DNA of 21,286 nt from Candidatus Uhrbacteria bacterium (lineage in GTDB: Bacteria > Patescibacteriota > Patescibacteriia > UBA9934 > GWF2-40-263), in assembly GCA_018700535.1 (NCBI GenBank), contig JABITQ010000016.1, positions 1 to 21,286 on the forward strand. The letters run 5' to 3'. The notes below the pieces were generated by a model that worked only from the letters and a program-made list of their open reading frames with translations, searched no databases and was not told where the DNA came from. Every line of letters begins with the position of its first letter. Position 1 is the stretch's first letter. Shown here piece after piece: positions 7,146 to 12,906 of this stretch. Made by a program: the position numbers and the translations under genes.

Positions 7146-7150
7146 TAATT

Positions 7151-7182
7151 AAAAAATGAATGCATTGCGCATTCATTTTTTT
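7151..7182. terminator. Bidirectional terminator between convergent genes
   Basis: AAAAAATGAATGC (7151-7163) and its exact complement GCATTCATTTTTT (7169-7181) flank a 5-nt loop. The A-run on the left and the T-run on the right let it work on both strands. It separates the plus-strand gene ending at 7101 from the minus-strand gene ending at 7194. Confidence 0.85.
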
Positions 7183-7193
7183 GTTTGTTGTTC

Positions 7194-7775
7194 TTACTGA
7201 ACGATCAACACGCCTTCCATTCCAAACGCGCGGTGTGATCCGATATCACAGTAGTATGCGTAAGATCCTGGTTCTTCTGGTGCGGTGAAGGTAAATGTTT
7301 CTCCTTCTGAGATTGAGAACTTTGCGCCAATCTCGTCGATGACGAATGTGTGAAACCCCGCGTTTGCTGTGAAGGTCACACTAACTTTTTCACCAGGAGC
7401 AGCGTTGATGGTGTCAGGAGTAAAGAAGAAGTTCCCGCTCTCCATGCTGACATCTTGAGTTGCTGATCCACCGAGCACAATTTCTACGACGCCATCCTCC
7501 CGAGTTTCAGTCGTAACTTGTTCTGTGATTTCGCTAGGAGTGGTTTCAATAATCATGTCAGCAACAGGGTCGTCTGAGGTCTGGACTGTCTGCCCATTAC
7601 TTACTTCTGCAGATGTATCATCTGCATCATCGTTGTCCTCGTCTTCGCTTGGTTCGCTCTCCATCGCATCCTCGATGTGATCAAGAGCATCTTCCATTTC
7701 CGGGATCACCTCAGTTGCTACGCATCCACCACCAACGAGAGCGAGGACTGCGAGCATTGAAAGAAAATACTTCAT
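7194..7775 (-). CDS. Cupredoxin-domain lipoprotein
   Basis: This encodes 193 aa from ATG 7775, which has AAGAAGAG just upstream and starts a signal peptide; the frame is open to 7961, but that extension has no signal sequence and overlaps the uvrC start. Residues 1-18 (MKYFLSMLAVLALVGGGC) resemble a lipoprotein signal with C18 as the lipidated residue, although the lipobox is unusual (GGGC). A long acidic, Ser/Thr-rich linker (about 25-110) follows. The C-terminal 85 residues are a plastocyanin/azurin-like cupredoxin with all four type-1 copper ligands: H142 (GFHTF), C176, H181 (CDIGSH) and M186. It is predicted to be surface-anchored and redox- or copper-binding; the electron partner is unknown. 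It is transcribed divergently from uvrC. Confidence 0.85.
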   Translation of the reverse strand: MKYFLSMLAVLALVGGGCVATEVIPEMEDALDHIEDAMESEPSEDEDNDDADDTSAEVSNGQTVQTSDDPVADMIIETTPSEITEQVTTETREDGVVEIVLGGSATQDVSMESGNFFFTPDTINAAPGEKVSVTFTANAGFHTFVIDEIGAKFSISEGETFTFTAPEEPGSYAYYCDIGSHRAFGMEGVLIVQ

Positions 7776-7837
7776 AATCTCTTCTTTTATTTTTAAAGTT
7801 AGCTGTAGCTTAGCATTCACGTTTTGACTGCGCAATG

Positions 7838-7846
7838 TGGTAGGAT
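7838..7846 (+). promoter_or_regulatory. Extended -10 promoter of uvrC, possibly leaderless
   Basis: TGGTAGGAT carries a TG-n-TAGGAT extended -10 (hexamer 7841-7846). The start codon is at 7853, about where transcription would begin, so the mRNA may be leaderless. No Shine-Dalgarno is present. The nearest -35-like sequences (TTCACG 7816-7821, TTGACT 7824-7829) are badly spaced. Confidence 0.45.
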
Positions 7847-7852
7847 TTATCC

Positions 7853-9172
7853 ATGATTTCTGAAGATATTGATGTAAAGAACAACGAACTTCCTGATTCA
7901 CCAGGGGTTTATTTTTACTTTGATAAAAAAGATAAGCTTTTGTACATCGGTAAGGCGACATCGCTGAAGCGACGTGTTGGTTCGTATTTCACAAAAGCAC
8001 ATGACCGTCGTATTGCCGAGTTGGTGGGGAAGATTGCGCGGATTGATTACATTAAGACGCCGAGTGTGATTGAGGCGTTGGTACTTGAGGCGAATCAGAT
8101 TAAGGCTCATAAACCCAAGTACAATATTTTGCAGAGGGACGACAAGAGTTTTTTGTACCTGATGATTACGAATGAGGATTATCCGCGACCGTTGTTAATG
8201 CGCGGGCATGAGTTGAAGAAACTTGGAATCAATCCGTTTCGGCCTGAGCTTACAAAAAAAGATAAGAAGCAGTTTCTTCGCGTGTTCGGTCCGTACACAT
8301 CTAGCAAGTCTCTTAGGACAGCGCTCGACCTTGTTAGGCGCACGATTCCATGGAGCGATTGTCAGCCGCCAGAGGTGACACATAAGTACCGACCGTGTTT
8401 TAACGCACAGATTGGGAAGTGTGCGGGTGTTTGCGGTGGGCTTGTCGAGAAGCGTGAGTATAAAAAGATTATTCGTAGGTTGACCTTGTTCTTTGACGGA
8501 AAGAAAAAACAACTCTTGCGAGAGTTGAAGCGTGAGATGTTGCGTGCGTCTGTGCAATTGAGGTTTGAGCAAGCTGGCAAACTTAAGCGACAGATTTTCT
8601 CGTTAGATCACATTCAAGACGTCGCACTCGTTTCTCGCGAAGAATCGAATCTTCCGTATGTTGAAACGGATACTGAAGGATCTATCAATCTCAATGGGCG
8701 CATAGAGGCGTATGACATCAGTAATATTTCTGGTGCGCATGCTGTTGGGTCCATGGTTGTGTTTGAGCATGGGAAGCCAGCGAAGGCTTTATATAGAAAG
8801 TTTAAGATCAAGGGTGTAGAAGGCCCGAACGATGTCGCGATGATGGAGGAGGTGATGCGTCGTCGGTTAAGGCGTGCGCAGATTCATCCTAAGGCATGGC
8901 CGCTACCTGAGATTATGGTGATCGATGGTGGGAAGCCGCAGGTGAATAGGGTGCAGAAGGTGCTTGATGAGATGGGGATGAATGTGCCGATTGTTGGGTT
9001 GGCAAAGGGGTTTGATCGCAAGCAAGACAGAATGGTTTATGACAGGACGAATGAGGAGTTGTTGCGTGTGGCGCGGAGGGGGAAGGATTTGTTTCAAAAG
9101 GCGAGGGATGAAGCGCATCGGTTTGCGATTAGTTATCATCGCAAGTTGCGGTCTAAGAATCTGCTGAAATAA
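7853..9172 (+). CDS. uvrC: UvrABC excinuclease subunit C (short form)
   Basis: UvrC is the nuclease that makes both incisions flanking a lesion held by UvrB. The product is 439 aa against about 600 for typical UvrC. The GIY-YIG domain is complete (GVY 18-20, YIG 31-33, basic KRR 39-41, LEANQIKAHKPKYN with E79). Four cysteines in the pattern C170, C182, C190, C194 match the iron-sulfur site reported for UvrC. A UVR helix (LRFEQAGKLKRQI, about 236-248) binds UvrB. The RNase H-like half has D288 (YDISN), D358 (VIDGG) and H422 (DEAHRFA), the expected catalytic triad. The protein stops 17 residues after that His, so the C-terminal tandem helix-hairpin-helix domain is absent. It is a single gene, separate from uvrBA. 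Confidence 0.95.
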   Translation: MISEDIDVKNNELPDSPGVYFYFDKKDKLLYIGKATSLKRRVGSYFTKAHDRRIAELVGKIARIDYIKTPSVIEALVLEANQIKAHKPKYNILQRDDKSFLYLMITNEDYPRPLLMRGHELKKLGINPFRPELTKKDKKQFLRVFGPYTSSKSLRTALDLVRRTIPWSDCQPPEVTHKYRPCFNAQIGKCAGVCGGLVEKREYKKIIRRLTLFFDGKKKQLLRELKREMLRASVQLRFEQAGKLKRQIFSLDHIQDVALVSREESNLPYVETDTEGSINLNGRIEAYDISNISGAHAVGSMVVFEHGKPAKALYRKFKIKGVEGPNDVAMMEEVMRRRLRRAQIHPKAWPLPEIMVIDGGKPQVNRVQKVLDEMGMNVPIVGLAKGFDRKQDRMVYDRTNEELLRVARRGKDLFQKARDEAHRFAISYHRKLRSKNLLK

Positions 9173-9173
9173 A

Positions 9174-9199
9174 AGAAAGACCAGCTAGGTCTTTCTGTT
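9174..9199. terminator. Terminator shared by uvrC and the convergent gene
   Basis: AGAAAGACC (9174-9182) and GGTCTTTCT (9188-9196) pair perfectly around a 5-nt loop. The minus-strand gene ends inside the right arm. The T-rich run is better on the minus side (TTTCTTTTATTTC). Confidence 0.75.
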
Positions 9200-9550
9200 C
9201 GTTTCCAGATGCGCTGTGATGCGTTCACAGGCTTCGGAGTCGCTTGAAACTACTTCGGTGCATCCACCTTGGGCTAGGTTCTCGCGCCCTTCAGCGATTT
9301 CACTGATGCCTAGTATTGGTCCATTGAAATGACTTTTGAATCTGCGTGCGAGCGTGAGTTGTGTTGGTCCGATGTTCCAATGGATTGGGGTGATAATGAT
9401 CATTCTGTATTGATCTAGTCTGTCTGCACCAAAGATGTTGCGAACATCTCTTGCTGTGATGCAGTAGTGAACAGTTGCACCTAGTTGTTGAAGATGAAAA
9501 GCAATGGTTGAAACAGAGTCGTGCGACGAGCACGTAATAAGGACATGCAT
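9185..9550 (-). CDS. Receiver-like protein without an evident phosphoacceptor Asp
   Basis: This encodes 121 aa from ATG 9550, preceded by GGGAGAG at 4-nt spacing. The alternation of strands and helices suggests a CheY-like alpha/beta fold: strand MHVLITC, helix, strand ATVHYCI, helix, strand RMIIITPI where the phosphoacceptor Asp would normally lie, strand GPILGIS, and GGCTEVVSS near the end. Neither the acidic pair after strand 1 nor the central Asp is present, so phosphorylation is unlikely. A pseudo-receiver role is inference; another small Rossmann-like fold is possible. It converges on uvrC and shares its terminator. Confidence 0.6.
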   Translation of the reverse strand: MHVLITCSSHDSVSTIAFHLQQLGATVHYCITARDVRNIFGADRLDQYRMIIITPIHWNIGPTQLTLARRFKSHFNGPILGISEIAEGRENLAQGGCTEVVSSDSEACERITAHLETNRKT

Positions 9551-9594
9551 CGCACTCTCCCTTGGTGGTGTTTAAACCATACCACCTAGTCCTA

Positions 9595-9600
9595 TATAAT
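9595..9600 (+). promoter_or_regulatory. -10 box of the CBU_0592-like gene
   Basis: A perfect TATAAT lies 13 nt before the ATG at 9614. The predicted leader is about 7 nt with no Shine-Dalgarno. The -35 is weak (TTAAAC at 9572-9577). Confidence 0.55.
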
Positions 9601-9613
9601 CAAACCAAACATT

Positions 9614-9865
9614 ATGAAAAAACGAACATTCGAATTTATTACAGAATCGTTAGGATGGATTGGTGTCCTCGCTATCCTTCTTGGTTACGCGCTAATCAGC
9701 TTTCAGATTGTTGAATCCTCCAGCCGTCTTTTCCACGGTATTAACTTTGTCGGCGCACTCGGTATTTTGATTGATGCGGCGGCGGATAAAAACTGGCAGC
9801 CGGTTGTGTTGAATGTGGTTTGGATCGGGTTGGCGAGCTATGGAATTTTTATGGCGGTTGTTTAA
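9614..9865 (+). CDS. Small membrane protein, CBU_0592-like
   Basis: This encodes 83 aa. Three hydrophobic stretches are visible: about 13-33 (LGWIGVLAILLGYALISFQIV), about 41-55 (HGINFVGALGILIDA) and about 63-82 (PVVLNVVWIGLASYGIFMAV). The pattern GW.G....LLGY, a central G-ILID and a closing VVW.G..SYG resembles the small CBU_0592-like family of unknown function. The start is set by the nearby TATAAT box and the basic MKKR N-terminus. It is a single gene with its own promoter and terminator, between a divergent receiver-like gene and mraZ. No function can be inferred. Confidence 0.75.
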   Translation: MKKRTFEFITESLGWIGVLAILLGYALISFQIVESSSRLFHGINFVGALGILIDAAADKNWQPVVLNVVWIGLASYGIFMAVV

Positions 9866-9880
9866 ACGTTATCCACACCT

Positions 9881-9925
9881 AAAAACAAACCCACACATTC
9901 ACCCCATTCCACGGGGTGTTTTTGT
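9881..9925 (+). terminator. Intrinsic terminator downstream of the CBU_0592-like gene
   Basis: CACCCC (9900-9905) pairs with GGGGTG (9913-9918) and is followed by TTTTT. The upstream AAAAACAAAC (9881-9890) can pair with the T-rich tail and lengthen the stem. Confidence 0.75.
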
Positions 9926-9949
9926 TTGTATCAAAGTGGGGGATTGTGA

Positions 9950-9978
9950 TTGACCCGTGGCATGGTGTGGGGTAGAAT
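9950..9978 (+). promoter_or_regulatory. mraZ operon promoter
   Basis: TTGACC (9950-9955), a 17-bp spacer and TAGAAT (9973-9978) give two 5/6 boxes at ideal spacing. The predicted transcription start near 9985 leaves a leader of about 110 nt before mraZ. The MraZ boxes overlap both the spacer and the -10. Confidence 0.75.
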
Positions 9979-10002
9979 GGTTGTAGGTGGAAGAAAGTGG
10001 GG
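9957..10002 (+). promoter_or_regulatory. MraZ operator: five TGG boxes at 10-bp period
   Basis: GTGG occurs at 9957, 9967, 9987 and 9997, and ATGG at 9977, each exactly 10 bp after the previous one. MraZ proteins are known to bind short TGGG-type direct repeats at about 10-bp spacing upstream of their own gene. The array covers the -10 box and the start site, which fits autorepression. Confidence 0.7.
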
Positions 10003-10093
10003 ATTGCTTCGAAACGATTTATTCGGTTCGAGTGATGCTCACTTTTATTTAACAAACGTTTTTAAAAGAACTTCTTCTGCCGTAACTGCTTCT

Positions 10094-10525
10094 ATGTTTA
10101 TAGGCGAGTATAAACATTCTATTGATGACAAAGGTCGACTTGCGATACCTACAAAGTTTCGTAAGGATCTTTCGAAAGGAGCGGTTGTGACCAGAGGTCT
10201 CGACACGTCCCTCTTCCTGTTTCCCAAGGAGGAGTGGGACAAGCTTGCGGAAAAGCTTGCAAGTTTGCCCCTGGGACAATCTAACAGCCGTGCGTTCGCC
10301 CGACTCATGCTTGCGGGTGCGATGGACGTGAAGTTAGATAAACAGGGGAGGGTCGTGTTACCAGAGTACCTTCGGTCATATGCTTCGATGAGTAAGAGTG
10401 TTGTTCTCGCAGGTCTTTATAATCGTCTCGAAATTTGGGATGAGGCAAAGTGGGAGGCCTACAAGAAGAAGATTGAGAGCAATGCAGATAGCGTTGCTGA
10501 ACAGTTGGGGGAACTCGGTATATAA
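10094..10525 (+). CDS. mraZ: Transcriptional regulator MraZ
   Basis: MraZ is the AbrB-fold, ring-forming DNA-binding regulator that heads the division and cell-wall (dcw) cluster. From ATG 10094 it is 143 aa, the usual length; the frame is open upstream to 9950 but that runs through the promoter. Two tandem AbrB-like repeats are visible: FIGEYKHSIDDKGRLAIPTK at the N-terminus and AGAMDVKLDKQGRVVLPEYL near residue 76-95, each with the D-x-x-GR-x-x-(I/L)P motif. No Shine-Dalgarno precedes the ATG. The gene is followed by rsmH, as in most bacteria. Phased TGG boxes over its promoter suggest it represses this operon. Confidence 0.95.
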   Translation: MFIGEYKHSIDDKGRLAIPTKFRKDLSKGAVVTRGLDTSLFLFPKEEWDKLAEKLASLPLGQSNSRAFARLMLAGAMDVKLDKQGRVVLPEYLRSYASMSKSVVLAGLYNRLEIWDEAKWEAYKKKIESNADSVAEQLGELGI

Positions 10526-10549
10526 AAATGTCCAATTGGGACGCCAGAT

Positions 10550-10621
10550 TTGGATCTTCGCTCACGGTTCATTGAACCTTTTCCGTGAACGGGATCCAAT
10601 TCCGGCTTCCTCATTATGAGG
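10550..10621 (+). promoter_or_regulatory. Structured mraZ-rsmH intergenic leader
   Basis: The 118-nt gap contains nested dyads: TTGGATC (10550-10556) with GATCCAA (10593-10599) outside, TCACGG (10562-10567) with CCGTGA (10583-10588) inside, and CCTCATTATGAGG (10609-10621) just before the rsmH ribosome binding site. GGTTC-ATT-GAACC (10566-10578) is an alternative to the inner stem, so two mutually exclusive folds are possible. There is no U-run, so it is not a plain terminator. Confidence 0.45.
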
Positions 10622-10643
10622 ACTGTAAACAGGGGGTATGCGT

Positions 10644-11513
10644 ATGTACAACCATATTCCAGTTTTACTCCATGAGGTCCTAGACTACCTCAAACCGGAG
10701 CCGAATCACCTTTTTATAGACGGTACCGTGGGGCAGGGAGGGCATGCAAAAGCGCTCATCGAGCGCGCCCTTCCTGTGGTCCGTCTGCTCGGGATCGATC
10801 GCGATCCTGTAAACCTTGCCATTGCAAAAAAGAACTTAAGCGCGTTCGGCGACAATGTCGTGCTCGTTCAAGACTCTTTCGCAAATGCAAAAGCTCACGC
10901 ACAAGCTCATCGATTTACTTCTGTTAATTCGATTCTGCTGGACATTGGATTTTCCAGTCTCCATGTAGATGATCCAGAGCGCGGTTTCTCGTTCCAAGGC
11001 GATGGACCCCTCGACATGCGGTATAACCAAGCGCAAGAATTAACGGCAGAGGTCATTATTAATGACTGGTCATTAGATGAGTTGGCGAGAGTCTTTCGTG
11101 TGTATGGTGAGGATCGAAACGCACGTTACATTGCTGAAGCAATCGTACGACAACGAAGGGATAAACGCATTGTTCGGACTAGTGAACTTGCCGATCTCGT
11201 TTTGGAGCTTGTCCCAAGGCGCGGAAAGACACATCCGGCGACCAAGATATTTCAAGCCCTTCGCATTGCCGTTAACGACGAACTCGGCGAGTTAGAGCGT
11301 GCACTACCAGAGTTGGTAAGTTTACTTGCTCCTGGTGGGAGAATTGCGATCATTAGCTTCCATTCACTTGAGGACAGAATTGTAAAACAGTTTTTCAAAA
11401 ATTGTTCTGACCTTGAAGTGTTGACGAAGCGTCCTGTTGCCGCAACCAGAGTTGAAGTCAAAAACAATAAGCGGTCCCGAAGCGCAAAGCTTCGGGTCGC
11501 TGAACGCATCTAA
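10644..11513 (+). CDS. rsmH: 16S rRNA (cytosine-1402-N4)-methyltransferase RsmH
   Basis: RsmH (MraW) methylates N4 of C1402 in the decoding centre of 16S rRNA using SAM. The 289-aa product is close to family length. Seen are the family N-terminus (YNHIPVLLHEVLDYL), the SAM-binding loop DGTVGQGGHA (26-35), IDRDPVNLAIA (motif II), LLDIGFSS (catalytic region), GPLDMRY, and FQALRIAVNDELGEL and IISFHSLEDRIVK near the C-terminus, all RsmH hallmarks. The ATG at 10644 is chosen over the one at 10638 because the AGGGGG ribosome binding site (10631-10636) ends 7 nt before it but only 1 nt before the other. It is the second gene of the mraZ operon. Confidence 0.95.
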   Translation: MYNHIPVLLHEVLDYLKPEPNHLFIDGTVGQGGHAKALIERALPVVRLLGIDRDPVNLAIAKKNLSAFGDNVVLVQDSFANAKAHAQAHRFTSVNSILLDIGFSSLHVDDPERGFSFQGDGPLDMRYNQAQELTAEVIINDWSLDELARVFRVYGEDRNARYIAEAIVRQRRDKRIVRTSELADLVLELVPRRGKTHPATKIFQALRIAVNDELGELERALPELVSLLAPGGRIAIISFHSLEDRIVKQFFKNCSDLEVLTKRPVAATRVEVKNNKRSRSAKLRVAERI

Positions 11514-11545
11514 TAAATAATATTACCGTAGGGAACCCCACCCCT

Positions 11546-11914
11546 ATGTCCGCAACATCAATTTCACAAGCTACATTACATGCTCCTTCTGCGATTCAGC
11601 GCAAGAAAACCCCATCCCAATGGGTTAGTGAGCATAACTTTTTACTTAATCTAGTAACGTTAGGTTTGGTAATCATGATCGTCGTTAGCTACATTCTTCA
11701 AGTGACCGGAACGGTTGCAAAGGGATACGAGCTTCGAGATCTTGAAGTGGAGATTCACCAGCTCACACTGGAGAACGAACGCATGGAAGTAATTGCACGT
11801 CAGTCGCAATCGTTAGAACATGTCGCAAAGTCGGTGAAGATGCTTGGGCTCGTGCGTGCTGAACAGCCAACATATATCCAAAGTGGAGAGCCAAGTTACG
11901 CGATGGCAAAATAA
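11546..11914 (+). CDS. FtsL/DivIC-like division protein
   Basis: This encodes 122 aa with a classic bitopic layout: a polar cytoplasmic N-terminus (1-30), one membrane segment (about 31-52, FLLNLVTLGLVIMIVVSYIL), then an extracytoplasmic heptad-rich helix (LRDLEVEIHQLTLENERMEV). Size, topology and position right after rsmH are those of FtsL, which bridges the divisome through its coiled coil. FtsL is too divergent for sequence alone to decide, so the symbol is left blank. No Shine-Dalgarno precedes ATG 11546; TAGGG (11529-11533) could pair with CCCTA (11542-11546) over the start codon. A terminator follows, so the usual ftsI, mraY and mur genes do not continue the operon here. Confidence 0.75.
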   Translation: MSATSISQATLHAPSAIQRKKTPSQWVSEHNFLLNLVTLGLVIMIVVSYILQVTGTVAKGYELRDLEVEIHQLTLENERMEVIARQSQSLEHVAKSVKMLGLVRAEQPTYIQSGEPSYAMAK

Positions 11915-11928
11915 CTATTAACAAGAAG

Positions 11929-11950
11929 AAAGCGGGCAACCGCTTTTTTT
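11929..11950 (+). terminator. Intrinsic terminator closing the mraZ-rsmH-ftsL operon
   Basis: AAGCGG (11930-11935), a GCAA tetraloop and CCGCTT (11940-11945) are followed by a T-run to 11950. Confidence 0.85.
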
Positions 11951-11958
11951 GATATACT
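11950..11958 (+). promoter_or_regulatory. Extended -10 promoter of the multi-pass membrane protein gene
   Basis: TGATATACT (TG-n-TATACT, hexamer 11953-11958) begins at the last T of the preceding terminator. The same nine bases occur on the minus strand before the coiled-coil gene (15202-15194). It is followed by GGAGG (11971-11975) and ATG 11979. Confidence 0.6.
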
Positions 11959-11978
11959 GTAACTAATCATGGAGGACT

Positions 11979-12545
11979 ATGTTACAAACTGCACTTTTTG
12001 ATCCATCAGTTGCAACGGAGGCGATTGCAAACGTCAATTGGTTACAACCAAGTTGGGATCTTTTTATTGTCCTCTTTTTTGTCGTCGCGTCATTCATTTA
12101 CGGAATCTCTCTCGGACGCGATCGCATCATCGTCATCCTTGTTGCTATCTACATGGCGCTTGCGATTGTGAATTACATTCCGTTCATCAGTGAGTTTAAT
12201 GCAAGTGTTTCTGTTAACGATGCATTTGCTTTGCGCGTATCTGTGTTCCTTGGTGTGTTTATCATGCTGTTCTTTTTCCTCTCGCATTCGGCACTTATAC
12301 GAAACTTGGGTCACAAAGAATCGCAAGGTGGCATTATCCAAGTGATGATCTTTTCATTTTTGCACGTTGGGTTGTTGATTAGTGTCACACTTTCGTTCTT
12401 CCCAATCGATCTTGCTAATGTGCTCTCACCAATTACACAATCGATCTTTGTGAGTGAAATCGCTAAAGGTGTTTGGGTAACCATGCCTGTAATTATGATG
12501 GCGATTTTTGGTCGAGTAGAGCGGAGGGATCGTTACGAGAGATAA
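11979..12545 (+). CDS. Multi-pass membrane protein (weakly CvpA-like)
   Basis: This encodes 188 aa with about four hydrophobic segments: residues about 25-45 (SWDLFIVLFFVVASFIYGISL), 48-68 (DRIIVILVAIYMALAIVNYIP), 85-105 (VSVFLGVFIMLFFFLSHSALI) and 119-140 (QVMIFSFLHVGLLISVTLSFFP), with a further hydrophobic stretch near 158-175. The arrangement, with G-x-x-x-GRDR between helices 1 and 2, loosely recalls CvpA-type proteins, but this is a weak resemblance. The start at ATG 11979 has GGAGG 3 nt upstream. It is a single-gene unit with its own extended -10 promoter and terminator. The C-terminus is basic (RVERRDRYER), consistent with a cytoplasmic tail. Confidence 0.7.
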   Translation: MLQTALFDPSVATEAIANVNWLQPSWDLFIVLFFVVASFIYGISLGRDRIIVILVAIYMALAIVNYIPFISEFNASVSVNDAFALRVSVFLGVFIMLFFFLSHSALIRNLGHKESQGGIIQVMIFSFLHVGLLISVTLSFFPIDLANVLSPITQSIFVSEIAKGVWVTMPVIMMAIFGRVERRDRYER

Positions 12546-12553
12546 GTGGATGT

Positions 12554-12583
12554 AAAAACTGACTTCGAGAAGTCAGTTTTTTT
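12554..12583 (+). terminator. Intrinsic terminator of the multi-pass membrane protein gene
   Basis: AAAAACTGACTT (12554-12565), a CGAG loop and AAGTCAGTTTTT (12570-12581) form a 12-bp stem with a T-run to 12583. Confidence 0.9.
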
Positions 12584-12611
12584 GGTTTGGATTTACTAAC
12601 CGCATGCCCCT

Positions 12612-12709
12612 CCCTCGTCATTGCGAGGATCTCTTTTGTTGTCGACGAAGCGATCTTAAGGATTTGCTGCAGTTGCAAGATTGCTTCGCTCCACTCGCAA
12701 TGACGAGGG
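12612..12709. repeat. REP/MITE-like composite inverted repeat with GTCATTGCGAG core
   Basis: The outer arms CCCTCGTCATTGCGAG (12612-12627) and CTCGCAATGACGAGGG (12694-12709) are exact complements. The inner arms CGAAGCGATCTT (12646-12657) and AAGATTGCTTCG (12677-12688) pair with one G-T position. The core GTCATTGCGAG with nearby GAAGCGATCT/AGATTGCTTCG is, to my knowledge, a dispersed repeat in many unrelated bacteria, often called REP- or MITE-like. No transposase is adjacent. Confidence 0.8.
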
Positions 12710-12736
12710 GGGGTGTGATGAGTCTGCAAAACAATT

Positions 12737-12761
12737 GTGTAGGGTCTTGGGTTCCCTACAC
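12737..12761. repeat. Small hairpin in the repeat-rich intergenic region
   Basis: GTGTAGGG (12737-12744) and CCCTACAC (12754-12761) form a perfect 8-bp stem with a 9-nt loop. No T-run follows, so it is not an obvious terminator. Confidence 0.6.
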
Positions 12762-12814
12762 GGTTAGCTTTATTTGCAAGAGAAAGTCTTAGAACCCTAA
12801 TGTTTTTAAACGTT

Positions 12815-12852
12815 CTCTGCGTTACTCGGTTACGTAACCGAGTAACGCAGAG
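12815..12852. repeat. 38-bp perfect palindrome
   Basis: The half-site CTCTGCGTTACTCGGTTAC is followed directly by its exact complement, with no loop (centre TACGTA). The flanks (AACGTT left, TTTCATC right) do not give a terminator U-run. It lies 40 bp upstream of the sigma-factor -10 box. It has the same zero-loop architecture as the palindromes at 6030-6065 and 6595-6644, but not the same sequence. Confidence 0.95.
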
Positions 12853-12892
12853 TTTCATCAAGATCAACTGTTACTCTTTTGCGACCTCGGTG

Positions 12893-12898
12893 TATAAT
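12893..12898 (+). promoter_or_regulatory. -10 box of the sigma-factor operon
   Basis: A perfect TATAAT ends 8 nt before ATG 12907, so the mRNA would have almost no leader. There is no convincing -35, and no Shine-Dalgarno. Confidence 0.55.
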
Positions 12899-12906
12899 AA
12901 GTCAGC

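Larger units (their letters stand above)
12546..12906. other. 361-bp intergenic region rich in dyads
   Basis: No convincing gene lies here; the frames that stay open are read-throughs of repeats. In order it holds a terminator, a composite GTCATTGCGAG-type repeat, an 8-bp hairpin, a 38-bp perfect palindrome and the sigma-factor promoter, listed separately. Confidence 0.8.

Noticed and set aside
7776..7961. Longer start for the cupredoxin lipoprotein
   Set aside because: The extension overlaps the divergent uvrC start and would bury the signal peptide; ATG 7775 has a ribosome binding site and starts the lipoprotein signal.
9950..10093. N-terminal extension of MraZ
   Set aside because: The extra frame runs through the -35, -10 and operator boxes, and MraZ families begin at the MFIGEYKH segment.
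12604..12867. Small ORFs on both strands in the repeat-rich intergenic region
   Set aside because: They run through inverted repeats and the palindrome, have no ribosome binding sites or family resemblance, and overlap the terminator or promoter of neighbouring genes.
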